A stretch of DNA of 64,000 bases from the NCBI GenBank assembly GCA_963169195.1, contig CAUJDN010000041.1, positions 1 to 64,000 of the forward strand, written 5' to 3'. Position 1 is the first letter of the stretch; the number at the start of each line of letters is the position of its first letter. Of the stretch, positions 1-8,386 are shown one piece after another. The position numbers were made by a program, and so were the translations under genes. Below the pieces are notes generated by a model, which did no database searches, was not told where the DNA came from, and worked only from the letters and a program-made list of their open reading frames with translations. This DNA is from Acidobacteriota bacterium (GTDB lineage Bacteria > Acidobacteriota > Vicinamibacteria > Vicinamibacterales > UBA2999).

Positions 1-2172
1 GGCGTAGGCACGCGTGCCGGTCATGATGGCGTCGTACTGCGACAGGTCCGCGGTGGCCAGCGCCCGCTCGTCCAGCAGCGTCACCTCGTAGCCGAGCTGC
101 CGGATGCCCTGCGGCACCTGGTCGCCGATGCCCATCACGTAGCCGACCTTCAGGCCGGGCACCGTGGCCACGTCGATGCCGCGAACGCCAATGGTGGAGG
201 AGCGATAGAGGTGTCGTGCCTCGAGGTCCCGGAAGTCGATCTCCTCGAAGCCCTCGGAGTACTCGCGGCCATCCACGGTGGCCACGGCGCGCACGTCGTA
301 CAGCCGGTTCTCGATGGACGGCATCGTGACCGTGAAGCGGAACGACGCGCGCTCGCCCGCGCGCGCGAAGGCAAAGGGCGCCTCGGCCGGCTTCGCCGTC
401 CAGCCTGGTGGCACCCGAAGCACCAGGACTCCCTTGCTGCCGGTCTCGCGGCTGTTCAGCACGTCCACGGCGATGTCCACGCGCCTGGTGGCCGCAGCCA
501 GCGGCACGATCGCCGTTGCCGGGGACACGGTGAGCGACACGACCGGAACGACGCGCAGTTCACGCATCACGTAGCCGTAGGGGAGCTTCGCCTCGAGGCG
601 CTTCACGACGGCGCGAACCTCGACGGGCACATCGCCGACGCGGTAGCGGACGACGGCGGTGGGTGGCGCCTCGGCGAAGGGCTTGCCGAACTGCGAATCG
701 TCTGCGATGTCGTAGCGCGCATCCTGGATGGACGCGCGCGAGAAGTACGGGCGCGTGCTGATGGGTGCGTCGGCCGCGAGCGTCACCGTGACGTGCCGGC
801 GCAGCACCCCTCCGGGCGTGAGTGCCGCAGGGGACAGCGTGCCTTCGTCCTTGGCCTGCCAGCCCCGGGAGGTGTCGAGCCTCACCGCTTCGGGCGTGAT
901 GCTCACCCCGCCGCGGTTGCCCATCTGGACGCGCACCGCGAAGGCCTGTCCGGGGACGACGGCGCCCATCACCGGCGGTGGCGCGAACATGGCGCCCGGC
1001 CCCGTGGGTTCGGGCACGCCCGCCGGCTGCGCCACGGCGGTGAGGTCCAGCCCCAGCGCGGTGTTGATGGCCAACTGAAACTGCTCGACCTTGCGCCGGA
1101 GCACCAACGCCGCGTCCGGATCGGACTGCAGCGCCTCGACGGCGACGCGCGCGGCGGCGAGCCCGCGCGCCAGTGCGGGGACGATGGCCGAAGGGTCGCG
1201 TCCGTTGAACGTGCGAAGCGCCTCCTGCACAGCCGCCTCGATGGGCCGGAGGAGCGCCGCCGCCTCCGGTGGCTCCGGACGGCCGAGCGCCTTGAAGAGC
1301 CCGGGGATCGAGGTGTCGACGCCCGCGAAGAAGTCCGCCTCCCTGGCGCCGGCGGAGACACCCGGATCCATCCGCCTGTAGTAGCCATGGACCGGGCCCG
1401 AGGACAGCACCAGGCGCCCGCCGTTCTGCGATCGCTGGAAGCTGAGCCCCGTGCGCGCGATGTTGTCGAACGAATCGCCGAGCCACGGGCTGTACCGGCC
1501 GGTGTCCACGCGCACGGTCCAGTCCTCGTCCGGCCGCATCCCGCCGATGTAGAGCCGTCTCGCCCGCCACGGCGTGAGGCCGGCCTGGATCTGCTCCGGA
1601 AACACTGCCGGATCCGCGGCGGCCTCGAAGGCCTGCTGCGTCAGCAGCCCCGCCGTCTGGTGATTGCCGTGGCCATCCCGCGCATTCCCCTGGAACCGCG
1701 AGACGATGACGAGCGGGCGCTCGGTGCGGATGATCCGGACGACGTCGCGGAGGACGTTCTCGCGGCCCCACTTGTCGAAGGCCTCTTCGAGACGCTTCGA
1801 GAAGCCGTAGTCCACGACCGACGTGAAGTACTGCTGGTCCACGCCGTAGTAGCGGTTCGAGACGGCCAGCTCCTCGGTGCGGATGAGGCCGAGCCCGTCG
1901 AAGAGCTGCGGCCCGAGCGCGTTGTCGCCCGCCTCGCCGCGCGTCAGCGTGAGCAGCGACACGCGCACCCCCATCCCGCGGCTCGCCAGCGCCAGCATGC
2001 CACCGTGCTCGTCGTCCGGATGGGCGGTCGTGTGCATGAGGCTCGCCGTCGTCGCGAGCTTCTGCAGCCAGTGCCACGTGCCGGCAGCGCCGGTGTCCAA
2101 CGCCGAGAGGGCCGAGCCAGGAGCAGCGCCGATGCTGGCGGCTACGCCGATGACACAGATGAAGGCGCGCAT
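1..2172 (-). CDS. Exported PIG-L (LmbE-like) family deacetylase, 3' end cut by window edge
   Basis: The frame is open from ATG at 2172 to base 1, giving 724 codons with no stop, so the C-terminus lies outside the window. The first ~23 residues (MRAFICVIGVAASIGAAPGS...) look like a signal peptide. Residues ~53-61 read AHPDDEHGG, the Zn-binding AHPDDE motif of PIG-L/LmbE N-acetylglucosamine-type deacetylases, and the following ~250 residues keep family features such as GNARDGHGNHQ. After ~350 come low-similarity beta-rich segments (PEAVRLDTSRGWQAKDEG, then VLRVPPGWTAKP) resembling the extra C-terminal domains of long acidobacterial and Bacteroidetes members. By family it removes acetyl groups from a GlcNAc-like sugar; the substrate is unknown. 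It is divergent from the amidohydrolase at 2310, with ~130 bp between them. Confidence 0.88.
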   Translation of the reverse strand, partial: MRAFICVIGVAASIGAAPGSALSALDTGAAGTWHWLQKLATTASLMHTTAHPDDEHGGMLALASRGMGVRVSLLTLTRGEAGDNALGPQLFDGLGLIRTEELAVSNRYYGVDQQYFTSVVDYGFSKRLEEAFDKWGRENVLRDVVRIIRTERPLVIVSRFQGNARDGHGNHQTAGLLTQQAFEAAADPAVFPEQIQAGLTPWRARRLYIGGMRPDEDWTVRVDTGRYSPWLGDSFDNIARTGLSFQRSQNGGRLVLSSGPVHGYYRRMDPGVSAGAREADFFAGVDTSIPGLFKALGRPEPPEAAALLRPIEAAVQEALRTFNGRDPSAIVPALARGLAAARVAVEALQSDPDAALVLRRKVEQFQLAINTALGLDLTAVAQPAGVPEPTGPGAMFAPPPVMGAVVPGQAFAVRVQMGNRGGVSITPEAVRLDTSRGWQAKDEGTLSPAALTPGGVLRRHVTVTLAADAPISTRPYFSRASIQDARYDIADDSQFGKPFAEAPPTAVVRYRVGDVPVEVRAVVKRLEAKLPYGYVMRELRVVPVVSLTVSPATAIVPLAAATRRVDIAVDVLNSRETGSKGVLVLRVPPGWTAKPAEAPFAFARAGERASFRFTVTMPSIENRLYDVRAVATVDGREYSEGFEEIDFRDLEARHLYRSSTIGVRGIDVATVPGLKVGYVMGIGDQVPQGIRQLGYEVTLLDERALATADLSQYDAIMTGTRAYA

Positions 2173-2296
2173 GAGGACTCCAGACGCAGATTACACAGAT
2201 TCTCTGGGGAATTCATGCTCGTGCGATTCGATCACCCGGGCGCTCGGAGGAGGCCAGGGCATGGCCATCTGCGGCGTCGGCGGTACCTGCGTTGGG

Positions 2297-2302
2297 TATC
2301 AT
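2297..2302 (+). promoter_or_regulatory. -10-like element for the amidohydrolase, probable leaderless start
   Basis: TATCAT lies 7 nt before ATG 2310 and there is no Shine-Dalgarno sequence. If used, transcription would begin at or next to that ATG, which argues against the upstream in-frame starts at 2292 and 2301. Confidence 0.45.
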
Positions 2303-2309
2303 GCCCTCC

Positions 2310-3980
2310 ATGCCTCGATCCCGCGTCGCCACGCCAGCCCTGCTCATCGGCGTCGCGGCACTCGCCATCGCCGTCGTGGGCCTGGCCCGGGCGCTGGTCC
2401 CGGGCGCGCCCGTCTACGACATCGTCGTTCGCGGCGGACGCGTGCTGGACGGCATGGGCAATCCCTGGATTCGAGCGGACGTCGCCATCCAGGACGGGCG
2501 GTTTGCCGCCATCGGCCATGTCGAAGGGCGAGGGCGCCAGGAGATTGACGCCACCGGCCGCTACGTGTCGCCCGGCTGGATCGACATGATGGACCAGTCC
2601 GGCTGGGTGCTGCCCACGAGCGGCCTCTCCGAGAACAAGCTCCGTATGGGCGTGACCACCGCCATCGGCGGCGAGGGCGGGACGCCCGTGCCGGCCGAGC
2701 GCGTCGCCGAGTACTTCGCGGGCCTCGAGAAGACCGGCATCAGCATCAACTTCGGCAGCTACTTCAGCGAGGCGCAGGCGCGGACGGCCGTCCTCGGCAA
2801 CACCGCGCGCGCGCCGTCGGCGGAGGAGATCCGGCGCATGCAGGCCATCCTGGACACGGCCATGCGCGCCGGCGCGATGGGCATGACCACCGCGCTCATC
2901 TATCCGCCCGGCAGCTTCGCGGCCACCGAGGAACTCGTCGAGATGGCAAAGGTGGCGGCGCGACACGGCGGCACGTACGCCAGTCACATCCGTGACGAGG
3001 GCACGGGGTTGCTGGCCGCCATTGACGAGGCCATTACCATCGGCGAGCGCGCCGGGCTGCCGGTGGAGATCTTCCACCTGAAGGTGGCGCACCAGTCCGG
3101 CTGGGGCACGCGGATGGCCGAGGTGGGACGCGCCATCGAGGCGGCGCGTGCACGGGGCGTGGACGTCGCGGCGGATCTCTACGTCTACACCGCCGGCGGT
3201 ACCGGTCTCGAAGCCACCATCCCGTCGTGGGCGCAGGAGGGCGGGCGCGGCGCGCTGCTGCAGCGTCTCGCGAATCCCGAGATCCGCGCGCGGCTCGAGC
3301 GCGAGATCGCATCGGGCGTCCCCGGCTGGTCCAACCTGGTCGAGGCCGCGGGCGGGTGGGGCGGCGTCGTGCTCTCGAACGCGCAGAACCCCGACAACGC
3401 GCGTTTCGAGGGGCAGAGCCTCGAGGCCATCGGGAAGGCGTGGGGCAAGGACCCGGCCGACGCGGCCTTCGACCTCGTCGCCCAGGGGAAGGGCCGCGTG
3501 ATGGCCATCTTCCACATGATGAGCGAGCCCGACATCGAGACGGCGCTCCGCTTCCCGTGGACCAGCATCGGCAGCGACGCGGGCGCCGCGGCCACCGAGG
3601 GCGGGCAGGACCCCACCGGGTTGACACACCCGCGCGCGTACGGGAACTTCCCGCGTGTCCTCGCGCGCTACGTGCGGGAGCGTGGCGTGCTCCGGCTCGA
3701 GGACGCCGTTCGCAAGATGACCTCGTGGCCGGCGACGCGCATGCGCCTCGCGGGGCGAGGCGCCATCCGCGAGGGTGGCTGGGCCGACGTCGTGGTGTTC
3801 GACGCGGCGACCATCGAGGACCTCGCGACCTACGAGGCGCCGACGCAGTCGCCCCGTGGCATCGACTACGTCCTCGTGAACGGCCAGATCGTCATCGACC
3901 ACGGTCGCCACACCGGCGCGCGGCCGGGTCGGGTGCTGTATGGACCGGGCCGCAACGTGTTACAGTCCGCGACACCGTGA
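2310..3980 (+). CDS. N-acyl-D-amino-acid deacylase-like amidohydrolase, membrane-anchored or exported, lacking the HxH motif
   Basis: About 556 residues. The N-terminus carries a hydrophobic segment (ALLIGVAALAIAVVGLARAL) that should export or anchor it. The amidohydrolase shell follows: VRGGRVLDGMGNP, then a PGWID motif, SHIRDEG (~240), FHLKVAH (~270), GSDAGAA (~420) and the C-terminal WADVVVFD strand. The canonical PGFIDxHxH metal site is replaced by DMMDQSG, and the GNCG cysteine region reads GEGG, while the later His and Asp ligands remain. The family hydrolyses N-acyl-D-amino acids, but chemistry is uncertain with these changes. In-frame starts exist at 2292 (TTG), 2301 and 2310; a -10-like TATCAT at 2297-2302 favours 2310 as a leaderless start. 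The stop overlaps the GTG of the APC permease by 2 bases, so the two are probably coupled. Confidence 0.85.
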   Translation: MPRSRVATPALLIGVAALAIAVVGLARALVPGAPVYDIVVRGGRVLDGMGNPWIRADVAIQDGRFAAIGHVEGRGRQEIDATGRYVSPGWIDMMDQSGWVLPTSGLSENKLRMGVTTAIGGEGGTPVPAERVAEYFAGLEKTGISINFGSYFSEAQARTAVLGNTARAPSAEEIRRMQAILDTAMRAGAMGMTTALIYPPGSFAATEELVEMAKVAARHGGTYASHIRDEGTGLLAAIDEAITIGERAGLPVEIFHLKVAHQSGWGTRMAEVGRAIEAARARGVDVAADLYVYTAGGTGLEATIPSWAQEGGRGALLQRLANPEIRARLEREIASGVPGWSNLVEAAGGWGGVVLSNAQNPDNARFEGQSLEAIGKAWGKDPADAAFDLVAQGKGRVMAIFHMMSEPDIETALRFPWTSIGSDAGAAATEGGQDPTGLTHPRAYGNFPRVLARYVRERGVLRLEDAVRKMTSWPATRMRLAGRGAIREGGWADVVVFDAATIEDLATYEAPTQSPRGIDYVLVNGQIVIDHGRHTGARPGRVLYGPGRNVLQSATP

Positions 3981-5371
3981 CCTCGTCTGTCAATCCGCCC
4001 AAACCGCCCGCCGACGCCGCGGACGCCCAGCTCGTGCGGGCCATCGGCCTCTGGGGCGCCACCCTCCTCGTCATCGGCAGCGTCCTCGGGTCCGGCATCT
4101 TCCTGACCACCGGGATCATGTTCCAGGAGCTGCCCTCCGTCACCCTGGTCCTCGTGGCCTGGACGGCCGGCGGCCTGCTGGCCATGGCCGGCGGCCTCAC
4201 CTATGCCGAGATGGGATCGATGTTCCCCCGCTCGGGCGGCCTCTACGTCTTCCTGAGCGAGGCGTACGGACCCGTGCTGGGCTTCCTCTTCGGCTGGGCC
4301 TGCGTGCTGGTGATCCTCACCGGCAGCGTGGCGGCCGTCGCCGTCGGCTTCGCGGAGTACTTCAGCTACTTCGTGCCCGCGCTCGGGACCGACCGCGTGC
4401 TGCTGGCGATGGCGATGCCGTGGGGGCCCTGGAGCCTCAGCGCGGGCCAGCTCGTGGCCGCCGCCTCGGTCATCGTCATCACCGCCATCAACTATGCCGG
4501 CATCCGGCAGGGGAATTTCGTCAACACCGTGCTCACGGTGGTGAAGATCGGCGGCCTGGTGGCGATTCCGCTCCTGGCCGTCGCGCTCGGGCAGGCCGAG
4601 CCGGCTTACACCCCCGTGGTGCCGGCGAGCGTCGTGCGCCCGCTGGCGTCGTTCGGCGTGATCATGATTGCGGTGATGTGGACCTACGAAGGCTGGTACT
4701 ACGTGGCCTTCGCGGCGGGCGAGGTGGCCAATCCGGCGCGGAACGTGCCGCGCGCGCTCATCCTCGGCACCCTCATCCTCACGGCCATCTACGTGGCCGT
4801 CAACCTCGCGTACGTCTACGCGCTGAGCGTCGAGGAGATGTCGGGGGTGACGCGCATCGCCGAGAAGGTGGTGACCGTGCTCGTGGGCCCCGTGGGCGCG
4901 GCACTGGTCGCCGGCAGCGTCGTCATCTCGACGTTCGGGTGCAACATCGCGGGCATCATCGCCTCGTCTCGCGTGTGTTTCGCCATGGCGGCGGACGGGC
5001 GCTTCTTCCCGGCGGCCGCGAAGGTCCACCCGGTGCACCGCACCCCGCACGTGGCGCTTCTCATCACCAGCGCGTGGTCCGTGCTGCTGACGCTCAGCGG
5101 AGGCTACGAGGCGCTCTTCACCTACGTGACGTTCGCCTCGGTGCTCTTCGGCACCCTGGGCGGCGTCGCCATCTTCGTGCTCCGGGCACGGCGTCCCGAC
5201 GCGTCGCGGCCGTACAGGGCGCTTGGATACCCGGTCATCCCGGCGCTCTACGTGCTGGGATCGTTCGCGCTGGTGTGGAACACCCTGATGGAGCGCCCGA
5301 CCGCGTCGGTCGCCGGCCTTGGCCTGGTCGCGCTGGGGCTTCCGTTCTACTTCTACTGGTCCAGGCGGTAG
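3977..5371 (+). CDS. APC superfamily amino acid permease
   Basis: 464 residues with about 12 hydrophobic segments. The first helix carries the APC signature IGSVLGSGIFLTTG (~32-45) in which the unwound Gly-rich stretch contacts the substrate amine and carboxylate. Further family marks are YAEMGSMFPRSGGLYVFLSEAYG (written here only as the GLYVFL region, ~90) and the C-terminal YRALGYPVIPALYVLGS. The chosen GTG gives a cytoplasmic Pro/Ala-rich N-terminus before TM1. It overlaps the stop of the amidohydrolase (GTGA), and a TGTTACAGT extended -10-like sequence ends 10 nt upstream, so it may also have its own leaderless promoter. It plausibly imports the amino acid released by the upstream deacylase; substrate identity is inferred only from context. 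Confidence 0.92.
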   Translation: MTSSVNPPKPPADAADAQLVRAIGLWGATLLVIGSVLGSGIFLTTGIMFQELPSVTLVLVAWTAGGLLAMAGGLTYAEMGSMFPRSGGLYVFLSEAYGPVLGFLFGWACVLVILTGSVAAVAVGFAEYFSYFVPALGTDRVLLAMAMPWGPWSLSAGQLVAAASVIVITAINYAGIRQGNFVNTVLTVVKIGGLVAIPLLAVALGQAEPAYTPVVPASVVRPLASFGVIMIAVMWTYEGWYYVAFAAGEVANPARNVPRALILGTLILTAIYVAVNLAYVYALSVEEMSGVTRIAEKVVTVLVGPVGAALVAGSVVISTFGCNIAGIIASSRVCFAMAADGRFFPAAAKVHPVHRTPHVALLITSAWSVLLTLSGGYEALFTYVTFASVLFGTLGGVAIFVLRARRPDASRPYRALGYPVIPALYVLGSFALVWNTLMERPTASVAGLGLVALGLPFYFYWSRR

Positions 5372-5400
5372 GTTCTCGGGCTCTCGGGTTCTCCGCACCC

Positions 5401-5865
5401 CTACCAGAGCCTCAGCAGCGCGCGCCCGTAGGGCAGTCCCGGCCACGGAGACGCGATGAGGATGAGGAGCAGCGACAGGCCATAGAAGGTCGTGGCCTGC
5501 GTGAAGCGTGCGGCGTCGGTGGCGGCCTTGCGCACGCGCACGGTGCCCACGTGCGCCAGGGCGATGGCGGCCACCATGGACGCCAGGTGCTCGACCACCC
5601 AGTAACGAATGGCCGCATTGCCCATCGCGCGTCCCCAGTCAGCGCTGGCGATGGACAGGATGTGGCTGAAGACGAAGTACAGGAGCAGCCCGACGAGCAG
5701 CTGCACGTCGAGGGCGACGGTGTAGAAGCGACCGGGGGCCGCGTCCGCCGCCGTCCAGGGACGCCCGCTCGAGCGGCCGGACCACGCCCGTGCCACGGCC
5801 AGCACGCCAAGGACGATGACCACCCACCGCAGGACCGAGTGCAGGACGATGGCTGCTGTATACAT
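5401..5865 (-). CDS. Small four-helix integral membrane protein
   Basis: 154 residues with four hydrophobic helices, roughly at 5-25, 47-68, 88-108 and 125-145. The N-terminus MYTAAIVLHSVLRWVV with an early His and Arg, and the pattern HSVLRW...FVFSH...VVEHL...ALAHVG, resemble small cytochrome b561-like or CopD-like membrane proteins seen widely in Bacteroidetes and Acidobacteria. Haem binding is only a guess from the conserved histidines. It converges on the APC permease with a 29-bp gap containing a GGTAGG/CCTACC inverted pair, and it is divergent from the subtilisin gene with 55 bp between them. No function is assigned. Confidence 0.75.
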   Translation of the reverse strand: MYTAAIVLHSVLRWVVIVLGVLAVARAWSGRSSGRPWTAADAAPGRFYTVALDVQLLVGLLLYFVFSHILSIASADWGRAMGNAAIRYWVVEHLASMVAAIALAHVGTVRVRKAATDAARFTQATTFYGLSLLLILIASPWPGLPYGRALLRLW

Positions 5866-5920
5866 GCGCCCACGGTAACACGGCGCGCATCACCACGCCT
5901 TCGATCTAACCTAGGGGCAC

Positions 5921-7408
5921 ATGCCACGGCCCGGGACCGTCACGATCGTTGCGCTGATGGCTGCCCTTCTCGGCGCCGGCCATCAGCCGGGCGCGGCGCA
6001 GGGGCCAGCGCCGGCGGGCCGACTGCTGGCCGGTCCGGCCGAGGCCGCGCGCCTGATCACGGCATGGAATGACGCCCTTCCGTTCATTCCCGGCGAGGTG
6101 CTCGTCAAGTTCCGGGACGGCGTCGGTGGCGTTGCGCAGGCGCGCGCCTTGTCCGTGATGCGCACGCCGATGGATGCCGGGGACGTCACGTGGGTCGGCG
6201 AGGTCATGCGCCTGCGGACGCCCGGCGAGCCCGATGCCGAGGCGGCGGCCGCGGCGCTGGAGCGGCAGCCGGAGGTGGAGTGGGCCCGGCCGAACTACGT
6301 CCGGCAGCTCCACGCCACCCCGAACGATCCGTCGTACTCGCGGCAGTGGAACTTCACGGTCATCGACCTGCCGCGGGCCTGGGACATCAACCCCGGCGGG
6401 ACGTCCGACGTGGTTGTCGCCGTCCTCGACACCGGGGTGACGACCGGAGGCGAGCGCCACCCGTTCCTGCTCTGGACGGGCGCCGGGTTCGAGACGGTGG
6501 AGGTCCCCGTGGCGGTGAACCCGGACATCGCGCCGGCGCGCATCCTGCCCGGCCGCGACTTCGTGTTCTGGACCGGCCCGGTGGTGGACTTCGTGGGTCA
6601 CGGCACCCACATCGCGGGCACCGTGCTCCAGGAGACCAACAACGGGCGCGGGCTCGCGGGCATGGCCTACCAGGCCCGTTTGATGCCGCTGAAGGTCTGC
6701 TACGGCTACTGGGAAGTGCAGTTCATTCAATCCGCGTCGGGGATCCCCGGCTTCGTGGACCCGCGGGAGACCGGCAACTGCCCCGACACGGCGGTGGCCG
6801 AGGCCATCCGCTACGCCGCCGACAACGGGGCGAACGTCATCAGCCTCAGCCTGGGAGGGCCGGCCGCTTCGCCCATCACGCGCGAGGCGCTGGCCTACGC
6901 CGTGGGCAAGGGTGTCTTCGTCGCCATCTCGAACGGCAACCAGTACGAGCGCGGCAACGACGTCGAGTACCCGGCGGCCTACGCGCCGGAGCTGGACGGG
7001 GTCGTTTCGGTCGGTGCGGTTGGGCGCACCCAGCGCCGCTCGTACTACTCGAGCACAGGAGCCCATCTCGAGCTGGTGGCACCCGGCGGCGACCTGCGTG
7101 AAGGGGGGGCCGCAGGGACCATCTACCAGTTCGGGCTGTTCAGCCCGGATTTCAGCGCGGCGACCGTCGTCAGGCCTCGGTTCGACCGCTACACCGACGT
7201 GCCCATGCAGGGGACATCGATGGCCACGCCGCACGTGGCCGGCCTGGCGGCGCTGTTGTTCTCGCAGGGGGTTCGCAGTCCCGCGGCCGTGGAGGCCGCG
7301 ATGCGCCGGACGGCCCGCGACCTGGGCACGGCGGGCCGGGACGAAGAGTACGGCGACGGGCTCGTCGATGCGCGCGCCGCGTTGCGGGGGTTGGGGCTGG
7401 CGCGGTAG
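5921..7408 (+). CDS. Secreted subtilisin-like S8 family serine peptidase
   Basis: 495 residues with a signal peptide (TIVALMAALLGAGHQPGAAQ). An inhibitor-I9-like propeptide follows at ~55-130, with FIPGEVLVKFRDG and the usual WARPNYVRQ end. The catalytic domain has Asp170 in AVLDTGV, His227 in GHGTHIAG and Ser433 in GTSMATPHVAG, so all three catalytic residues are present and in order. There is no obvious C-terminal sorting or repeat domain. It should degrade proteins outside the cytoplasm and fits the peptide-scavenging set around it. A TAACCT hexamer lies 8 nt before the ATG and no Shine-Dalgarno is visible. Confidence 0.95.
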   Translation: MPRPGTVTIVALMAALLGAGHQPGAAQGPAPAGRLLAGPAEAARLITAWNDALPFIPGEVLVKFRDGVGGVAQARALSVMRTPMDAGDVTWVGEVMRLRTPGEPDAEAAAAALERQPEVEWARPNYVRQLHATPNDPSYSRQWNFTVIDLPRAWDINPGGTSDVVVAVLDTGVTTGGERHPFLLWTGAGFETVEVPVAVNPDIAPARILPGRDFVFWTGPVVDFVGHGTHIAGTVLQETNNGRGLAGMAYQARLMPLKVCYGYWEVQFIQSASGIPGFVDPRETGNCPDTAVAEAIRYAADNGANVISLSLGGPAASPITREALAYAVGKGVFVAISNGNQYERGNDVEYPAAYAPELDGVVSVGAVGRTQRRSYYSSTGAHLELVAPGGDLREGGAAGTIYQFGLFSPDFSAATVVRPRFDRYTDVPMQGTSMATPHVAGLAALLFSQGVRSPAAVEAAMRRTARDLGTAGRDEEYGDGLVDARAALRGLGLAR

Positions 7409-7492
7409 GCCGGTGGCGGTCCGCGGAGCCGCCGACAAAAAACATCCTTCACGCAGACAACGGCATCACCCAGGCCCACGAGCCAAGCCACC

Positions 7493-7541
7493 AACTCCTT
7501 GATCAGCAGGAGTTTGGCGACGCGCGTCAAACTCGTGACGC
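7493..7541 (+). promoter_or_regulatory. Two consecutive stem-loops in the leader of the GYWKNH lipoprotein gene
   Basis: Stem 1 pairs AACTCCT (7493-7499) with AGGAGTT (7508-7514). Stem 2 pairs GCGTCA (7524-7529) with TGACGC (7536-7541) across a 6-nt loop. They sit 68-116 nt before the ATG at 7609, in a 200-bp non-coding gap following the subtilisin. No run of T follows either, so they are not typical terminators. They could be part of a structured 5' UTR; I could not match them to a known riboswitch. Confidence 0.45.
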
Positions 7542-7608
7542 ATGGCGACACTCTTGCTCTCCGATAGACGGCCCCGGAAGGATGTCGGGCCTCACAAGGA
7601 GACCATCG

Positions 7609-8241
7609 ATGCATCTGCGTATGACCCGGCAGTTCCTGACCGCCCTCTCGCTGGCGGGCGTGCTGGCCTTCGTGGCGGCCTGTTCGGGCCCGTCCTCGTC
7701 GCTGTCCCCCACCGGGCCCACTCCGACCGCGGCCTCGTCTGCCACGGGCGGGGCGAACTTCAGCCCGAATCCGACGCCTGAGGAACCGCCCCCGCCGCCT
7801 TGCGAGGAGGTCAGCGGCGCGACGTCCACCGGAACGGAACCCGAGCCCTGTGAGCCACCCCCGCCGCCGCCCCCGCCCCCCGGCGACGAGGGCTGCACGC
7901 CCGGCTACTGGAAGAACCACCTCGACTCGTGGGGCCCGACGGGCTACACGCCGGGCCAGTCGCTCACGTCCGTTTTCGGCGCCAACGCGCTGTCGGGCTC
8001 GCTGCTCGACGGGCTCGGCTTCGGCGGCGGCCCCGGCGTGACCGGCGCCAAGCGGATCCTGCTGCGCGCGGCCGTGGCTGCGCTCCTGAACGCGGCACAC
8101 CCCGGCGTCGCCTACACGCAGTCGGCGGCCTCCGTCATCGCGTCGGTGAACGCCGCGCTGGCGAGCGGCTCGCGCGACACGATGCTCGCACTCGCGTCCT
8201 CGCTCGACCGCGACAACAATCTCGGCTGCCCGCTGAACTAG
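7609..8241 (+). CDS. Lipoprotein with a GYWKNH motif domain
   Basis: 210 residues. The start was chosen because AAGGAGA sits 6 nt upstream; an earlier in-frame ATG at 7582 lacks this. The N-terminus has a lipobox (LAFVAAC, Cys near 20), so it is probably lipidated and exported. A Ser/Thr/Pro-rich linker with proline runs occupies ~25-95. The C-terminal ~115 residues begin CTPGYWKNHLDSWG, a motif found at the start of a secreted domain of unknown function, and continue with Gly/Ala-rich helical sequence (LLRAAVAALLNAAH) ending in DRDNNLGCPLN; the two cysteines could form a disulphide. Function unknown; a surface-displayed or binding role is a guess. It stands alone, between a structured leader and a strong terminator. 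Confidence 0.8.
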   Translation: MHLRMTRQFLTALSLAGVLAFVAACSGPSSSLSPTGPTPTAASSATGGANFSPNPTPEEPPPPPCEEVSGATSTGTEPEPCEPPPPPPPPPGDEGCTPGYWKNHLDSWGPTGYTPGQSLTSVFGANALSGSLLDGLGFGGGPGVTGAKRILLRAAVAALLNAAHPGVAYTQSAASVIASVNAALASGSRDTMLALASSLDRDNNLGCPLN

Positions 8242-8266
8242 GCCGGCAGCAGCCCCGCGCAAAGAG

Positions 8267-8299
8267 AAGGCTCCGGGCCGCGTGGTCCGGAGCCTTTTT
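8267..8299 (+). terminator. Rho-independent terminator between convergent genes
   Basis: GGCTCCGG (8269-8276) pairs with CCGGAGCC (8287-8294) and is followed by TTTTT (8295-8299); flanking AA/TT extend the stem. It lies 26 nt after the lipoprotein stop. On the minus strand the hairpin is followed by TTCTCTTT, so it may also stop the convergent aminotransferase transcript. Confidence 0.9.
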
Positions 8300-8386
8300 C
8301 GCGTGGGGTCTCCTCGCGCCCCGGCGCCTTCGTGCCGGGTCGGTCGCGCGCGAGATCCTGGCCGCGTCCCTCGCGGCCGCAGGCCG

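Noticed and set aside
7409..7608. Cyclic-di-GMP (GEMM) riboswitch in the lipoprotein leader
   Set aside because: The conserved GEMM core sequences are absent on both strands; only two simple stem-loops are visible.
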